Positions 19,054 through 28,723 of a stretch of DNA of 64,000 nt are shown here, piece by piece. The first letter of the stretch is position 1; every line of letters begins with the position of its first letter. The notes below the pieces were generated by a model that had not been told where the DNA came from, ran no database searches, and saw nothing but the letters and a program-made list of their open reading frames with translations. Made by a program: the position numbers and the translations under genes. This DNA comes from Polyangiaceae bacterium (lineage in GTDB: Bacteria > Myxococcota_A > Polyangia > Polyangiales > Polyangiaceae), in NCBI GenBank assembly GCA_015075635.1, contig JABTUA010000002.1:2298708-2362707 (forward strand), in the 5' to 3' direction.

Positions 19054-20331
19054 TCACTGGGGCCGGCCCTGGGCCACCCAGCTCTCGACGATCTGCACCT
19101 GCTCGGCCGTCAGCGAGGGCAGCCCGAGCGGCATGCCGCGCGCGTCCGGGTCGATCTCACCGGCTTCTTCCTTCTGTCGGGCCAGCACCGCCGCGACCAG
19201 GAGCGGCGTGCCGTCGCGGGTCTTGGTGAACACGCTCATGCGTTCGCCCTTGAGGTCCAAGAGGCCGCCGTTCGTGCTCTCGTAGGTCGAGAAGTCGAGC
19301 TTGCGCGGGATGAAACCGAAGCCCCCGGTCATACCGGGCCCGCCGTCGCCCCGCGCGATGTCGGGGTTCGTGTGGCAGTGCCGGCAGGTCTTTTGGAGCA
19401 CCTCGCGGTCCACCTCTTCGAAGCTCACCTTGCGCTCGAGCACGGGCAGACGCGCCGGGATCGGCTTCTTCGCCAGCGGCTCGAGCTTCGTCCCGAGCAG
19501 GTAGGCCGCGGCGTCCTTCGCCTCCTTCTCCGAGAGGCCGAGCTTCGGCATCAGCGTACCGGGCTTCACCTGCGCCGGATCCAACAGCCAGCGAACGAGC
19601 TTGCCGAAGCTCATCCGATCGCGGACGTAGCGCAGGTCCGGCGCCAGCTCGATGGCGTCGTTGCCCTTCTGCCACGGCGTCGTCAGCGTCGGCTTCATGG
19701 GCAGTTCCGGCACGCCGCTGAAGAGGTGGCACGTGCCGCAGGCTTTGCTCTCGAGCACCAAGCGGCCGGCAACCTGGTCTCCGCTCGGCGGCTCCGCGGA
19801 GGGTTTGGCTCCTTTGGTGAGGTAGGCCGCGACGTCCGCCGCCTCCTGCTCGCTGATGCGCAGGCGCGGCATGCTGGAGACCATGTTGGGCCGAAGATCG
19901 TGCGGCTTCAGCAGGAACGCCTGGATGAAGGCGGGCTCGAGCCGGTCACCCGCCAGCTCCAGGCTGGGCGCGTTCAGGTAGTGGACGACGGTCTTCTTCC
20001 ACTTGGCGATCTTGTCGGGCTTCGCCTTGAACTTGTCGGTCCAGATGTCCTGATGGCAGGTGACGCAGTGCTTCTCGAAAGGTGCGGCAGCGAGGCCGGT
20101 CCCGTCGTGGCATCGACTGCACTCGAATTTCTCCACGAGAGACCGACCTCGCTCCGAATCGCCGGCCAGGTGAGGCTTTGGGGTCGTAGGACTCACCTGA
20201 CCGACCGGAGACGCGGACCCGTCGGCTCCTGCACTCGATAGAGCCTCCGGGGTCGCGCCCCCGCTCGTCTTCTTACAGCCGCCGGCGAGCGCCAGCGAAA
20301 GCGCGAGCGAGAGGACCAGGGGGCGGGTCAT
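19054..20331 (-). CDS. Tetrahaem cytochrome c lipoprotein
   Basis: 425 residues with a lipoprotein signal (LSLALAGGC). Four CxxCH haem sites are visible: CSRCH and CVTCH near residues 70-95, CGTCH near 200 and CRHCH near 320. Met ligands are plausible in SSMPRLRISEQE and LMPKLGLSEKEA, both followed by AADVAAYL/AKDAAAYL, the usual cytochrome c C-terminal helix. So there are two class I-type domains plus extra haems. Outer-membrane or periplasmic electron transfer is inferred. Convergent with the histidine kinase gene, stops 12 bases apart. Confidence 0.88.
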   Translation of the reverse strand: MTRPLVLSLALSLALAGGCKKTSGGATPEALSSAGADGSASPVGQVSPTTPKPHLAGDSERGRSLVEKFECSRCHDGTGLAAAPFEKHCVTCHQDIWTDKFKAKPDKIAKWKKTVVHYLNAPSLELAGDRLEPAFIQAFLLKPHDLRPNMVSSMPRLRISEQEAADVAAYLTKGAKPSAEPPSGDQVAGRLVLESKACGTCHLFSGVPELPMKPTLTTPWQKGNDAIELAPDLRYVRDRMSFGKLVRWLLDPAQVKPGTLMPKLGLSEKEAKDAAAYLLGTKLEPLAKKPIPARLPVLERKVSFEEVDREVLQKTCRHCHTNPDIARGDGGPGMTGGFGFIPRKLDFSTYESTNGGLLDLKGERMSVFTKTRDGTPLLVAAVLARQKEEAGEIDPDARGMPLGLPSLTAEQVQIVESWVAQGRPQ

Positions 20332-20373
20332 CAGACCTCCTAGTCAACTCTCGCTCTGCCGCCAGTTCAAGCC

Positions 20374-21039
20374 TCAGGCCGAGGCGCGGCACACGCTGGC
20401 CGACTTCGCCATCGACTCGCAGCGCTTCTGCGCGACCTTCTGCCCTGCGCTGTCACCGGCCGCGCTGCGGAGCTCGGCCAGCGTGGCGTACGCTTCGGGG
20501 GTCGCCACCAGATCCTTCTGCGCAAGCTTCTCCAGTAGCTCCTTGGCTTCGCCGCGGTGCTTCTCGACCTTGGCGAGCGCCTCGGCCAGATCGCTCTGAA
20601 CGGCCGCGTCGTCCTTCTTGATGTCGTTCAGCTTGCGCAGCGCCGCCACCGACCACTCGAGGTTCGCGGCCTTGTCCTTCCCGGTCTTGCCAATCCAGGT
20701 GCCCTGGACGTAGCCCGGGAGCTCCTTGTCGATGGGCAGCGCGCCGTTGTTGCGCGCGACGGCCAGCGCCAGCACGCGCTGCGCGCGGGCGACCAGCGTG
20801 CCGTCCTTCTTCGCCTTGAGGTCCTTCACGTGGGGCATCATGCGGACGATCATCGCCGCGGCAGCCGCGTGCTCGCCCTTCTTCAGCGCCTTCTCGGCTC
20901 GGGCAATGCCCTCTGGACGATGGTCGATTTCGACCGCGGGAACCCACTCGCCACCGCAGGCCTTCGCATCGCTCGCCACCGAGCCGACCGCCGCGAACGC
21001 CGAAACCGCCACCATCATCATCGCACCGAGCTTCTTCAT
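20374..21039 (-). CDS. Secreted helical repeat protein of unknown function
   Basis: 221 residues with a signal peptide (MKKLGAMMMVAVSAFAAVGSVASDAKA). The mature part is Lys/Ala/Leu-rich helices reminiscent of TPR repeats (EKALKKGEHAAAAAMIVRMM, SDLAEALAKVEKHRGEAKEL) with a final Cys-containing helix. AGGAGG lies about 13 bases upstream of the ATG. No named family. Periplasmic scaffold or assembly role is only a guess. Confidence 0.65.
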   Translation of the reverse strand: MKKLGAMMMVAVSAFAAVGSVASDAKACGGEWVPAVEIDHRPEGIARAEKALKKGEHAAAAAMIVRMMPHVKDLKAKKDGTLVARAQRVLALAVARNNGALPIDKELPGYVQGTWIGKTGKDKAANLEWSVAALRKLNDIKKDDAAVQSDLAEALAKVEKHRGEAKELLEKLAQKDLVATPEAYATLAELRSAAGDSAGQKVAQKRCESMAKSASVCRASA

Positions 21040-21357
21040 GACCCTTGTTCCTCCTACGACCTTTTTTTCACCGACCGGGGCCGGCCTCGCTTAATCGCGC
21101 CTGACCCAGCAACTGTGACCGTCTGTCTCTGCAAAGGTTCCTCAGCAATTGCTGGACCAACCTGGGAACGGCGAATCGACGTCGTTCTTTCACCCCCGGC
21201 GTGGGTCCCGAACCACACCGGGTGTGTCGCCCCGAAGTCGCTCCTTGGAACGCCCGAGGGGCGAGGAAGCTTGGGTCGGGCCACTCCGTAGGAGGCCGGC
21301 GCGCTCGCCCGAAAAACCCTTCCCGTCCGCGGGGCTCGCTCGTAAAAGGGTGCCGTC
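21040..21357. other. Divergent intergenic region
   Basis: Between the start of the secreted helical protein (minus) and the start of the second SUMF1-like gene (plus). It contains a T7 run at 21061-21067, which in the minus-strand transcript is an A-run in the leader. No gene or strong promoter box is clear; both flanking promoters should lie here. Confidence 0.5.
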
Positions 21358-22554
21358 ATGCGCGCCGCCACGCTGCTCTCGATCGCCCCCCTTCTCGGCT
21401 TCTTCGCCTGCGCCACGGTCCCGCCTGCGGAGCCCGAATCCGCGGCTCCGCCCCTGGTTGGGCCCGGCGCACCTACATCGGCGCCCGACGCCAGTGTGAC
21501 GTCACTCGAGGACGCGAGTGTTACGCCCGAGGCCGGTGCTGTTGCGGCCGCGGGCGACGCCGGCAGCGGCTCCGGTCCGGCAGCCGACGAGGGCGCCTGC
21601 CCGGCCGGGATGAAGCTCGTCAGCGGCGAGTACTGCACGGACGTCGACTACAAGTGCGAGAAGAGCTGGTACGCGAAGTGGAACAAGAAGACGGTCTGCG
21701 AGCGCTTCGAGGAGAAGAGCGTCTGCGTGGGACAGAAGGTCAAGAAGCGCTACTGCGTCGACACCTACGAGTGGCCCAACGTCAAAGGTGAGCGACCGGA
21801 GGTGATGAACCGCTTCCACCAGGCGCAGCTCAAGTGCGCCGCGGTCGGAAAGCGGATGTGCACCGAGAGCGAGTGGAACATGGCCTGCGAAGGGCCGAGC
21901 ATGAAGCCCTATCCGCAGGGGTACGTGCGCGACTCGTCACAGTGCAACGGCGATCACAAGTGGGACAACCCCGACATGAAGAAGGTCGCGCAGCGCGACC
22001 CGACGGAGCTCGCGCGACTCTGGAAGGGGGTGCCGAGCGGCAGCCAGCCCAACTGCGTCAGCGACTACGGCGTGGCGGACATGCCCGGCAACACCGACGA
22101 GGTGGTGGCCAGCGAGCACCACACCCAGCACGACTTCCGCGGCAAGTACGACAGCGTGCACACCGGCGGCCCCTGGTACGAGGGCGTGCGCAACCAGTGT
22201 CGCCCCAAGGTCTATACGCACGACGAGGGCTTCTACTACTACTTCCTGAGCTTCCGCTGCTGCGCGGAGGCAGACGGCAAGCCCACGGACCCGCGCACGC
22301 CGAAGCAGATCAAGGAGAACTGGTCCATCGAGAAGGTGGAGAAGCTCGCGGGCTGGACGGTGGCTCAGGTGAAGGAAAAGCTCGAGCTGAAGAAGCAGGG
22401 CAAGTGTAGCTGCGACCCGAAGGACGTGAGCTGCAAGACGCTGTGCGGCACGTTGCTCGGGCCGACCGCCAAGGACGCCGTGGTCGGGGAGAAACGCGGG
22501 GAGTTCGGCAGCAACGACAAGTCGAAACAGCCGAAGGGCAAGGCGCCCAAGTGA
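21358..22554 (+). CDS. SUMF1/FGE-fold lipoprotein, probably non-catalytic (copy 2)
   Basis: 398 residues. Signal peptide with Cys at LGFFAC, an Ala/Pro/Asp linker to about residue 80, then the same fold as the gene at 16218: PAGMKLVSGEYC, YCVDTYEWPN, GKRMCTESEWNMACEG, VADMPGNTDE, RNQCRPKV and SFRCC. One of the paired FGE active-site Cys is again missing. It is longer by a Lys-rich C-terminal tail with CSCDPKDVSCKTLC and a KxPKGKAPK end. Its stop overlaps the GTG start of an asparaginase-domain gene (GTGA), so the two are made together. Confidence 0.82.
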   Translation: MRAATLLSIAPLLGFFACATVPPAEPESAAPPLVGPGAPTSAPDASVTSLEDASVTPEAGAVAAAGDAGSGSGPAADEGACPAGMKLVSGEYCTDVDYKCEKSWYAKWNKKTVCERFEEKSVCVGQKVKKRYCVDTYEWPNVKGERPEVMNRFHQAQLKCAAVGKRMCTESEWNMACEGPSMKPYPQGYVRDSSQCNGDHKWDNPDMKKVAQRDPTELARLWKGVPSGSQPNCVSDYGVADMPGNTDEVVASEHHTQHDFRGKYDSVHTGGPWYEGVRNQCRPKVYTHDEGFYYYFLSFRCCAEADGKPTDPRTPKQIKENWSIEKVEKLAGWTVAQVKEKLELKKQGKCSCDPKDVSCKTLCGTLLGPTAKDAVVGEKRGEFGSNDKSKQPKGKAPK

Positions 22555-23090
22555 CGCGCGCCGCGCGCGAGCGCCTCGAGGGGCCGTTTCACGTCGCCAT
22601 CCTCACCACCGGCGGAACCATCGAGAAGACCTACGACGAGACCGACGGCTCGCTCCGGAACGTCCGCTCGGTGCTCGACCGACTTCTGGAGGAACTGCGG
22701 CTACCAGACCTCCAGGTCACTCACGTGCCCGTGATGAACAAGGACTCGCTGGACATGACAGCGGGGGACCGAGACCAGATCTTGGACAAGGTCCGCGCGG
22801 CGCTTCCTCACTACGACGCGATTCTGGTCATCCACGGCACCGACACGCTGGCCGAGACGGGCGGGCACCTCGAACAGAACCTCGGTGCGCTCGAGCTGCC
22901 CGTGGTGCTGACCGGTGCCATGCGTCCCTTCGAGTTCCGCGACTCGGACGCGCTGCAGAACGTCACCGAGTCCCTGCTCGCGTGCAGGCTCCTGTCGCCC
23001 GGGGTCTTCGTGGTGATGCACGGCCGCGCGCTCGGGTTCCCGGGGGTGGAGAAGCACCGAGAGCGGCGCACCTTCGTGCGGTCGCGCTAG
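22551..23090 (+). CDS. Single-domain asparaginase-family protein
   Basis: 179 residues from GTG 22551. It covers only the N-terminal domain of L-asparaginase: nucleophile Thr in LTTGGTIEKTYD, the second active-site block VIHGTDTLAETG and LTGAMRPFEFRDSD. Full asparaginases have about 330 residues with a second domain; a compact family of about 165-180 residues with this layout exists, and the end (VFVVMHGRALGFPGVEKHRERRTF) fits it. The last residues and the TAG stop lie inside the left arm of the MITE-like repeat, so the natural C-terminus may have been altered by insertion. Activity is uncertain. Confidence 0.8.
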   Translation: MTRAARERLEGPFHVAILTTGGTIEKTYDETDGSLRNVRSVLDRLLEELRLPDLQVTHVPVMNKDSLDMTAGDRDQILDKVRAALPHYDAILVIHGTDTLAETGGHLEQNLGALELPVVLTGAMRPFEFRDSDALQNVTESLLACRLLSPGVFVVMHGRALGFPGVEKHRERRTFVRSR

Positions 23091-23318
23091 GGGGTGTCCC
23101 TAGTTCAGGGTGCGGCCGAGAGGCTCGATACGCGCCGCTCGGCGCTCAGCCGAGCCCCGGAATCACCTGAACGGTCTGGTCATGATCAGATCTCGATCCG
23201 CCACTGTGGCGTGAGTGCGAAAACCGGCCGGGGCCGGCGCCGGCTGTTTCGACCGTCCGGAAACGTCGCGTGGCGTTCGCCGCGATCAGCGGAGCGGGAA
23301 TCAGGGACACCCCCTAGC
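23086..23318. mobile_element. MITE-like element with 16-base perfect terminal inverted repeats
   Basis: GCTAGGGGGTGTCCCT at 23086-23101 and AGGGACACCCCCTAGC at 23303-23318 are exact inverted copies enclosing about 200 bases with no gene. CTAG flanks both ends and may be a palindromic four-base target duplication. Subterminal text is also related (CCTAGTTC against CCTGATTC). It lies exactly between two convergent genes: the left arm supplies the TAG stop of the asparaginase gene and the right arm touches the TGA of the kinase gene. No transposase is inside, so it would need one in trans. Confidence 0.6.
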
Positions 23319-25262
<1,944 letters not shown>

Positions 25263-25371
25263 CGCGAAGGTCGCGCACGAGCGCGCGAGCATCGAAGCTT
25301 ACCATCCCAGGCGCCGCCGGCGCCATGTCCCGGCACGGCAGCCAAATGTCCGGATTTACCGGGCTCCGCGC

Positions 25372-25896
25372 TCAAGGGCAGAAGTCGGGATCGACGAGCT
25401 CGCGCAGCGCCAGCATGTCCCCCAACGCCTCGAGGCGGCTCAAGGCAGACAGCTCCAGCTGGCGGATCCGCTCCCGGGTCAGGTTGAGGATGCCCCCGAC
25501 GTCCTCCAGGGTGGTCGCCCCGTTCTCGGCAACATCGAGCGCGCACGAGATGGGCATGTCCCAGACCTCCAGATCTGGGAAGTTCAGCTTGATGGCCCCG
25601 GTCCTGGGCGACACGTCCAGGTACAGGTGGTGCCGGCAGGACACGTGGGGGCAGGGCCTCGGCCCTTCGGCGCACTCGCCCCGCGTCTTCGGCCGGAGAG
25701 CGTCGAGGCGGGCGCGGATCTCACGACCGAGCTCCGAGTCAGTGCGACTCATCCGCTTCACGCTGAGCGTGCGGGCTCGTACCGCGCGCTTGCGACGCGA
25801 GCGGCGGCGATCGCGGCTCTCCCGGCCCCGCTCGTACGCGGGCGCCGTCAGGATGGAATGCTGAATGTCCGGGCTCTCGTTGACCTGACCCACCAC
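25372..25896 (-). CDS. Sigma-70 region 4-like DNA-binding protein
   Basis: 174 residues from GTG 25896. An Arg-rich N-terminus (residues 20-45) is followed by a Cys/His cluster (GECAEGPRPCPHVSCRHHLY) that could bind zinc. Near the C-terminus is a helix-turn-helix (TLEDVGGILNLTRERIRQLE) that closely matches region 4.2 of primary sigma factors. Regions 2 and 3 are absent, so it is not a sigma factor; it may bind -35 elements or core RNA polymerase. It is upstream of, and on the same strand as, the PEGA kinase (110-base gap). Confidence 0.72.
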   Translation of the reverse strand: MVGQVNESPDIQHSILTAPAYERGRESRDRRRSRRKRAVRARTLSVKRMSRTDSELGREIRARLDALRPKTRGECAEGPRPCPHVSCRHHLYLDVSPRTGAIKLNFPDLEVWDMPISCALDVAENGATTLEDVGGILNLTRERIRQLELSALSRLEALGDMLALRELVDPDFCP

Positions 25897-26008
25897 GAAT
25901 CCTCCCCAGTCGCGCTCTTCAATGCCCGAATGCAGCGCGAATGGAAATAGGGGATCGGCATCGGCGGATCAGAATGGAAGGACAACGTGGGACATGGATG
26001 ACATGGAC

Positions 26009-26827
26009 CTACATGCTCGGGACCTTGTCGCCGGTCCGTGCGGCAGCTTCTCGAGCAAGGCGCGGGCGCGGCAACGCAGGCGAGTCTGCGCACAAGATCG
26101 ACTGCCAGCGCCGCGTCGGATTCGCGAGCACGCGTGGCGTGCCGCGACCCAGCGTGCGACGCGAGCCGCGAGGGAAGGGCGCACCGTCGAGAACCAGGCC
26201 CTGCGTCAGGGCGAGCTCGGCGTCGTGGGCCTCCTCTGCCTCGTGGAGCGCCACCTCCGCACCCGGTCCGAGGTTCACGCGCACGATGGTCGCCTCGCGG
26301 CAATCGAGGATCAGGTCCACGCTGCCGAAGGCGGTGGGCTCACGCACGACGGTTGCCCAGCTCGCGTCTCTCTCGATCCGAAGCGCAGCGACGGCGGTAC
26401 CCGGCAACGCCTGCGGCTTGAGCAGCTGGATGCGGACCGCGTGGACGCGTGCCTGTCGCTGGGTCGGCAGCGGCTCGGACAAGAGGTAGCGGGCGAGCGC
26501 GTGCGCGGCCGTCTCGAGCAACCCGAAGCGACAGCTCTGCAGCAGGAACACCAGAGCCTGCGCCGTGGCGTCGTAGTCGACCGTCCTCGACAGCTTGCCC
26601 GTGGTTGCAGCCACCTCGGAGTCCACGGTGAGATCGATGTCCAGACTGAGGGGCTGCGGGCGGCCGCGCTCGCGCGGGTACACGCCCACCACGCACTCGG
26701 TCTCGAGACCACGGATCGAGAGGACGTCACGCGGGGGCACGGGGAGAGCCCAGGTTTCCACGCGGCGGAGCGCGAAGGAAGGGGGGCGCGTGTAAGCCGG
26801 CAGCGCCAGGTCGCGTTTCGGCCCCAT
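26009..26827 (-). CDS. FolB-like (dihydroneopterin aldolase fold) protein with C-terminal extension
   Basis: Up to 272 residues. The central 110 residues follow dihydroneopterin aldolase: VLSIRGLETECVVGVYPRER, TVDYDATAQAL, LLETAAHALARYLL and VRIQLLKPQALPG, with the catalytic Tyr and Glu region recognisable. About 110 further residues (VDLILDCREATIVRVNLGPG onward) look like a small cupin-type beta domain and are not part of standard FolB (about 120 residues). ATG 26827 shares CATG with the ATG of the divergent DUF4349 gene, so the true start is probably the GTG at 26761. The domain may act in folate synthesis or a related pterin reaction. Confidence 0.7.
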   Translation of the reverse strand: MGPKRDLALPAYTRPPSFALRRVETWALPVPPRDVLSIRGLETECVVGVYPRERGRPQPLSLDIDLTVDSEVAATTGKLSRTVDYDATAQALVFLLQSCRFGLLETAAHALARYLLSEPLPTQRQARVHAVRIQLLKPQALPGTAVAALRIERDASWATVVREPTAFGSVDLILDCREATIVRVNLGPGAEVALHEAEEAHDAELALTQGLVLDGAPFPRGSRRTLGRGTPRVLANPTRRWQSILCADSPALPRPRLAREAAARTGDKVPSM

Positions 26828-27695
26828 GAGACGCATTCGACCTGGCGGCGTGCTCGCGGCCCTGCTGTTCGCCTCGCTCCTGGCCGGAGGCTGCGCTGCA
26901 GCGCCCAAATCTGCACCCGTTTCACCATCGGCTGCCGCTCCGCCAGCGGCTGAGAGCTACGACCAGGCAGCGGTCGCTCAGGTGAGCGCTCCGATTCCGG
27001 CCCCGGGAACCGCTGGGCTCGGCGCGCCAGCGGCCAAGACCGGGGCGCCTGCCCAGACCGCGCCGACCGCAGCCCAAGCCAAGCAGGACCCCAATCCGCC
27101 GAAGCTCGACGACGCGCAGAGGCCGCTCTTGATCTACGAGGGGTCCCTCGGCGTACGCGTGCCGAAGGCGGACATCGCCGAGTCGATAGAGAAGGCGATC
27201 GACGTGGCCGAGGGCCACGGCGGGTACTTGGTGTCGCGGAGCGACAGCGGGGCACAGCTCAGGGTTCCGTCGCAGCGCTTCCGTCTCGCGCTCAAGGACC
27301 TCGGTGGCCTCGGAGAAGTGACGCGCCGCTCGGTCAGCGCCCAAGACGTATCGGAGCAGTACCACGACCTCGAGGTGCGACTCAGGAACCTGGAGTCCGT
27401 GCGGAACCGACTCGAGCAGTTCCTGGCGCGCGCCGCGAACGTGGATGAGGCTCTGCGCGTCGGCAAGGAGCTCGAAGCCGTCGTGCGTCAGATCGACGAG
27501 GCGAAAGGGCGCATGTCCTACTTGAAGACGCGCGCCAGCTACTCGCTCATCACGCTCGCCGTCGAGCCGGTCCCGGAAAAAGCGCCGGTGGTCGCGCGAG
27601 ACGACGGCCAGGCACCGCCGCCGGCGCGGCCCTTGCGCATGCCGGTGAAGTGGATCAAGAGCGTCGGCCTGGATGGCCTGCTCAGGCTCGAATGA
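26826..27695 (+). CDS. DUF4349 lipoprotein
   Basis: 289 residues. Signal peptide MRRIRPGGVLAALLFASLLAGGC with a good lipobox, then an Ala/Pro-rich linker to about 95. The domain is of the DUF4349 type: LIYEGSLGVRV, GGYLVSRSD, LRVPSQRFRLAL, QDVSEQYHDLEVRLRNLE and a coiled coil (NVDEALRVGKELEAVVRQIDEAKGRMSYLK). Most DUF4349 proteins end in a membrane anchor; here that is missing and a lipid anchor replaces it. Function unknown, envelope location expected. The next lipoprotein gene starts 14 bases after its stop. Confidence 0.8.
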   Translation: MRRIRPGGVLAALLFASLLAGGCAAAPKSAPVSPSAAAPPAAESYDQAAVAQVSAPIPAPGTAGLGAPAAKTGAPAQTAPTAAQAKQDPNPPKLDDAQRPLLIYEGSLGVRVPKADIAESIEKAIDVAEGHGGYLVSRSDSGAQLRVPSQRFRLALKDLGGLGEVTRRSVSAQDVSEQYHDLEVRLRNLESVRNRLEQFLARAANVDEALRVGKELEAVVRQIDEAKGRMSYLKTRASYSLITLAVEPVPEKAPVVARDDGQAPPPARPLRMPVKWIKSVGLDGLLRLE

Positions 27696-27709
27696 GACGG
27701 AGAAGGAAC

Positions 27710-28180
27710 ATGACCCAGCGGACCATCATCCTCGCCCTTGCCCTCACCGCCTCCTTGCTGCTCGGTAGCGGCTGCAGCCGCGGCTTCGACATCAAGACTC
27801 CGGACGGCTTCGCGGAGCTCGAGGGCGGAGAAGACTACCGCTACCGCGCGACGAGCGCTGATGGGGTCGTCTTGGCGGTTCGGCGCGAAGCCAACGAACC
27901 CAGAGCGAACCTCGAGTTCTGGACGGACGCCATCGGGAACGAGCTCTCGCAGCGTGGCTATGGCTCGCCCAAGGCGGAGAAGGTCAAGAGCAAGAACGGC
28001 ACGCCCGGACAGAGACTGGAGTACCGGACCAGCCGCAACGGCCGCCCCAACGTGCTCTGGGTCACGGTGTTCGTCGCCGGGAGCCGCGTCGTGGTGGTGG
28101 AGACCGGCGGCGACGCCGACCACTTCCGCAAGGTGGAGAAAGAGATCTCGGCCGCCATCGCCGGCGTCGAGATCGGCTAG
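27710..28180 (+). CDS. Small lipoprotein of unknown function
   Basis: 156 residues from ATG 27710, preceded by GGAGAAGG. Signal peptide with lipobox LLGSGC, then a compact alpha/beta domain (FDIKTPDGFAELEGGEDYRY, GVVLAVRREANEP, VLWVTVFVAGSRVVVVETGG). The pattern resembles small domains that assess a fitted profile, such as PsbP/DUF-type folds, but no family can be named. Probably co-transcribed with the DUF4349 gene. Its 3' end overlaps the end of the recC remnant on the other strand. Confidence 0.7.
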   Translation: MTQRTIILALALTASLLLGSGCSRGFDIKTPDGFAELEGGEDYRYRATSADGVVLAVRREANEPRANLEFWTDAIGNELSQRGYGSPKAEKVKSKNGTPGQRLEYRTSRNGRPNVLWVTVFVAGSRVVVVETGGDADHFRKVEKEISAAIAGVEIG

Positions 28181-28557
28181 CGGCGCCCCCCCAGAAGAGC
28201 TCGCCCAGCCCCGGGTCGCGACGCACCCGCCGGCGCGAGCGCCGGCTCGGACAGAAGCTCGGCCACGAGGCCGAGCAAGGCCCCACACAGGCTCTCGCCC
28301 GAGCAAGTTGCGGCAGGATCAACGGACTCAGGTGTCCCCAGATCGGACACCCGCTCGACGAGCGCCCGGCGGGACGGGAAGTACGCTTTGGCCACGCCGG
28401 ACGCCTGCGTCATTCTCATCGCGAGCCATCGCTCCATATCCTGGCTCGAGACGACGCTCGTCTCGGGTTGGAACGGTGGCAACGGAGCTTGGCGCAACGA
28501 ACGACACAGCGCCGCGCGAAGCTCCTTCATCCTGTTACTTCGATGAACGTGGAGCTC
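28177..28557 (-). pseudogene. recC: Remnant of the N-terminus of recC (exonuclease V gamma subunit)
   Basis: The frame reads LHVHRSNRMKELRAAL, PFQPETSVVSSQDMERWL and GVAKAYFPSRRALVERV. These match, in order and spacing, the first 75 residues of RecC (SNR motif, FxPE..vVqS.gMaqWL, GiAaN..FPfP). There is no start codon at the expected position (GAG instead) and the frame ends after about 127 codons, against roughly 1100 in a full recC. The remainder is absent. No recB or recD is nearby. This is probably a duplication or transfer relic. Confidence 0.65.
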
Positions 28558-28723
28558 GTCTGTTTGCCGGTCCGTCCGCTCGTCTACGCTCCGGCGACAT
28601 GGCGTTCGAGCGCGTCGGCAGCTGCTCGGACCGTCGAGTCCCGAGCGCGTTCCGCGGCCTATTCGGCGCCCAAATTCGCAGCGGGATTGATCCCGGCACC
28701 CGGCGCGATAAGGTGATTCGGAC

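Noticed and set aside
21054..21638. Minus-strand 194-codon frame over the start of the second SUMF1-like gene
   Set aside because: It covers the signal peptide region of a supported gene, and its Ala/Gly/Ser-rich sequence has no domain.
23086..23318. Element as an intact insertion sequence
   Set aside because: At about 233 bases it has no room for a transposase and no open frame of interest.
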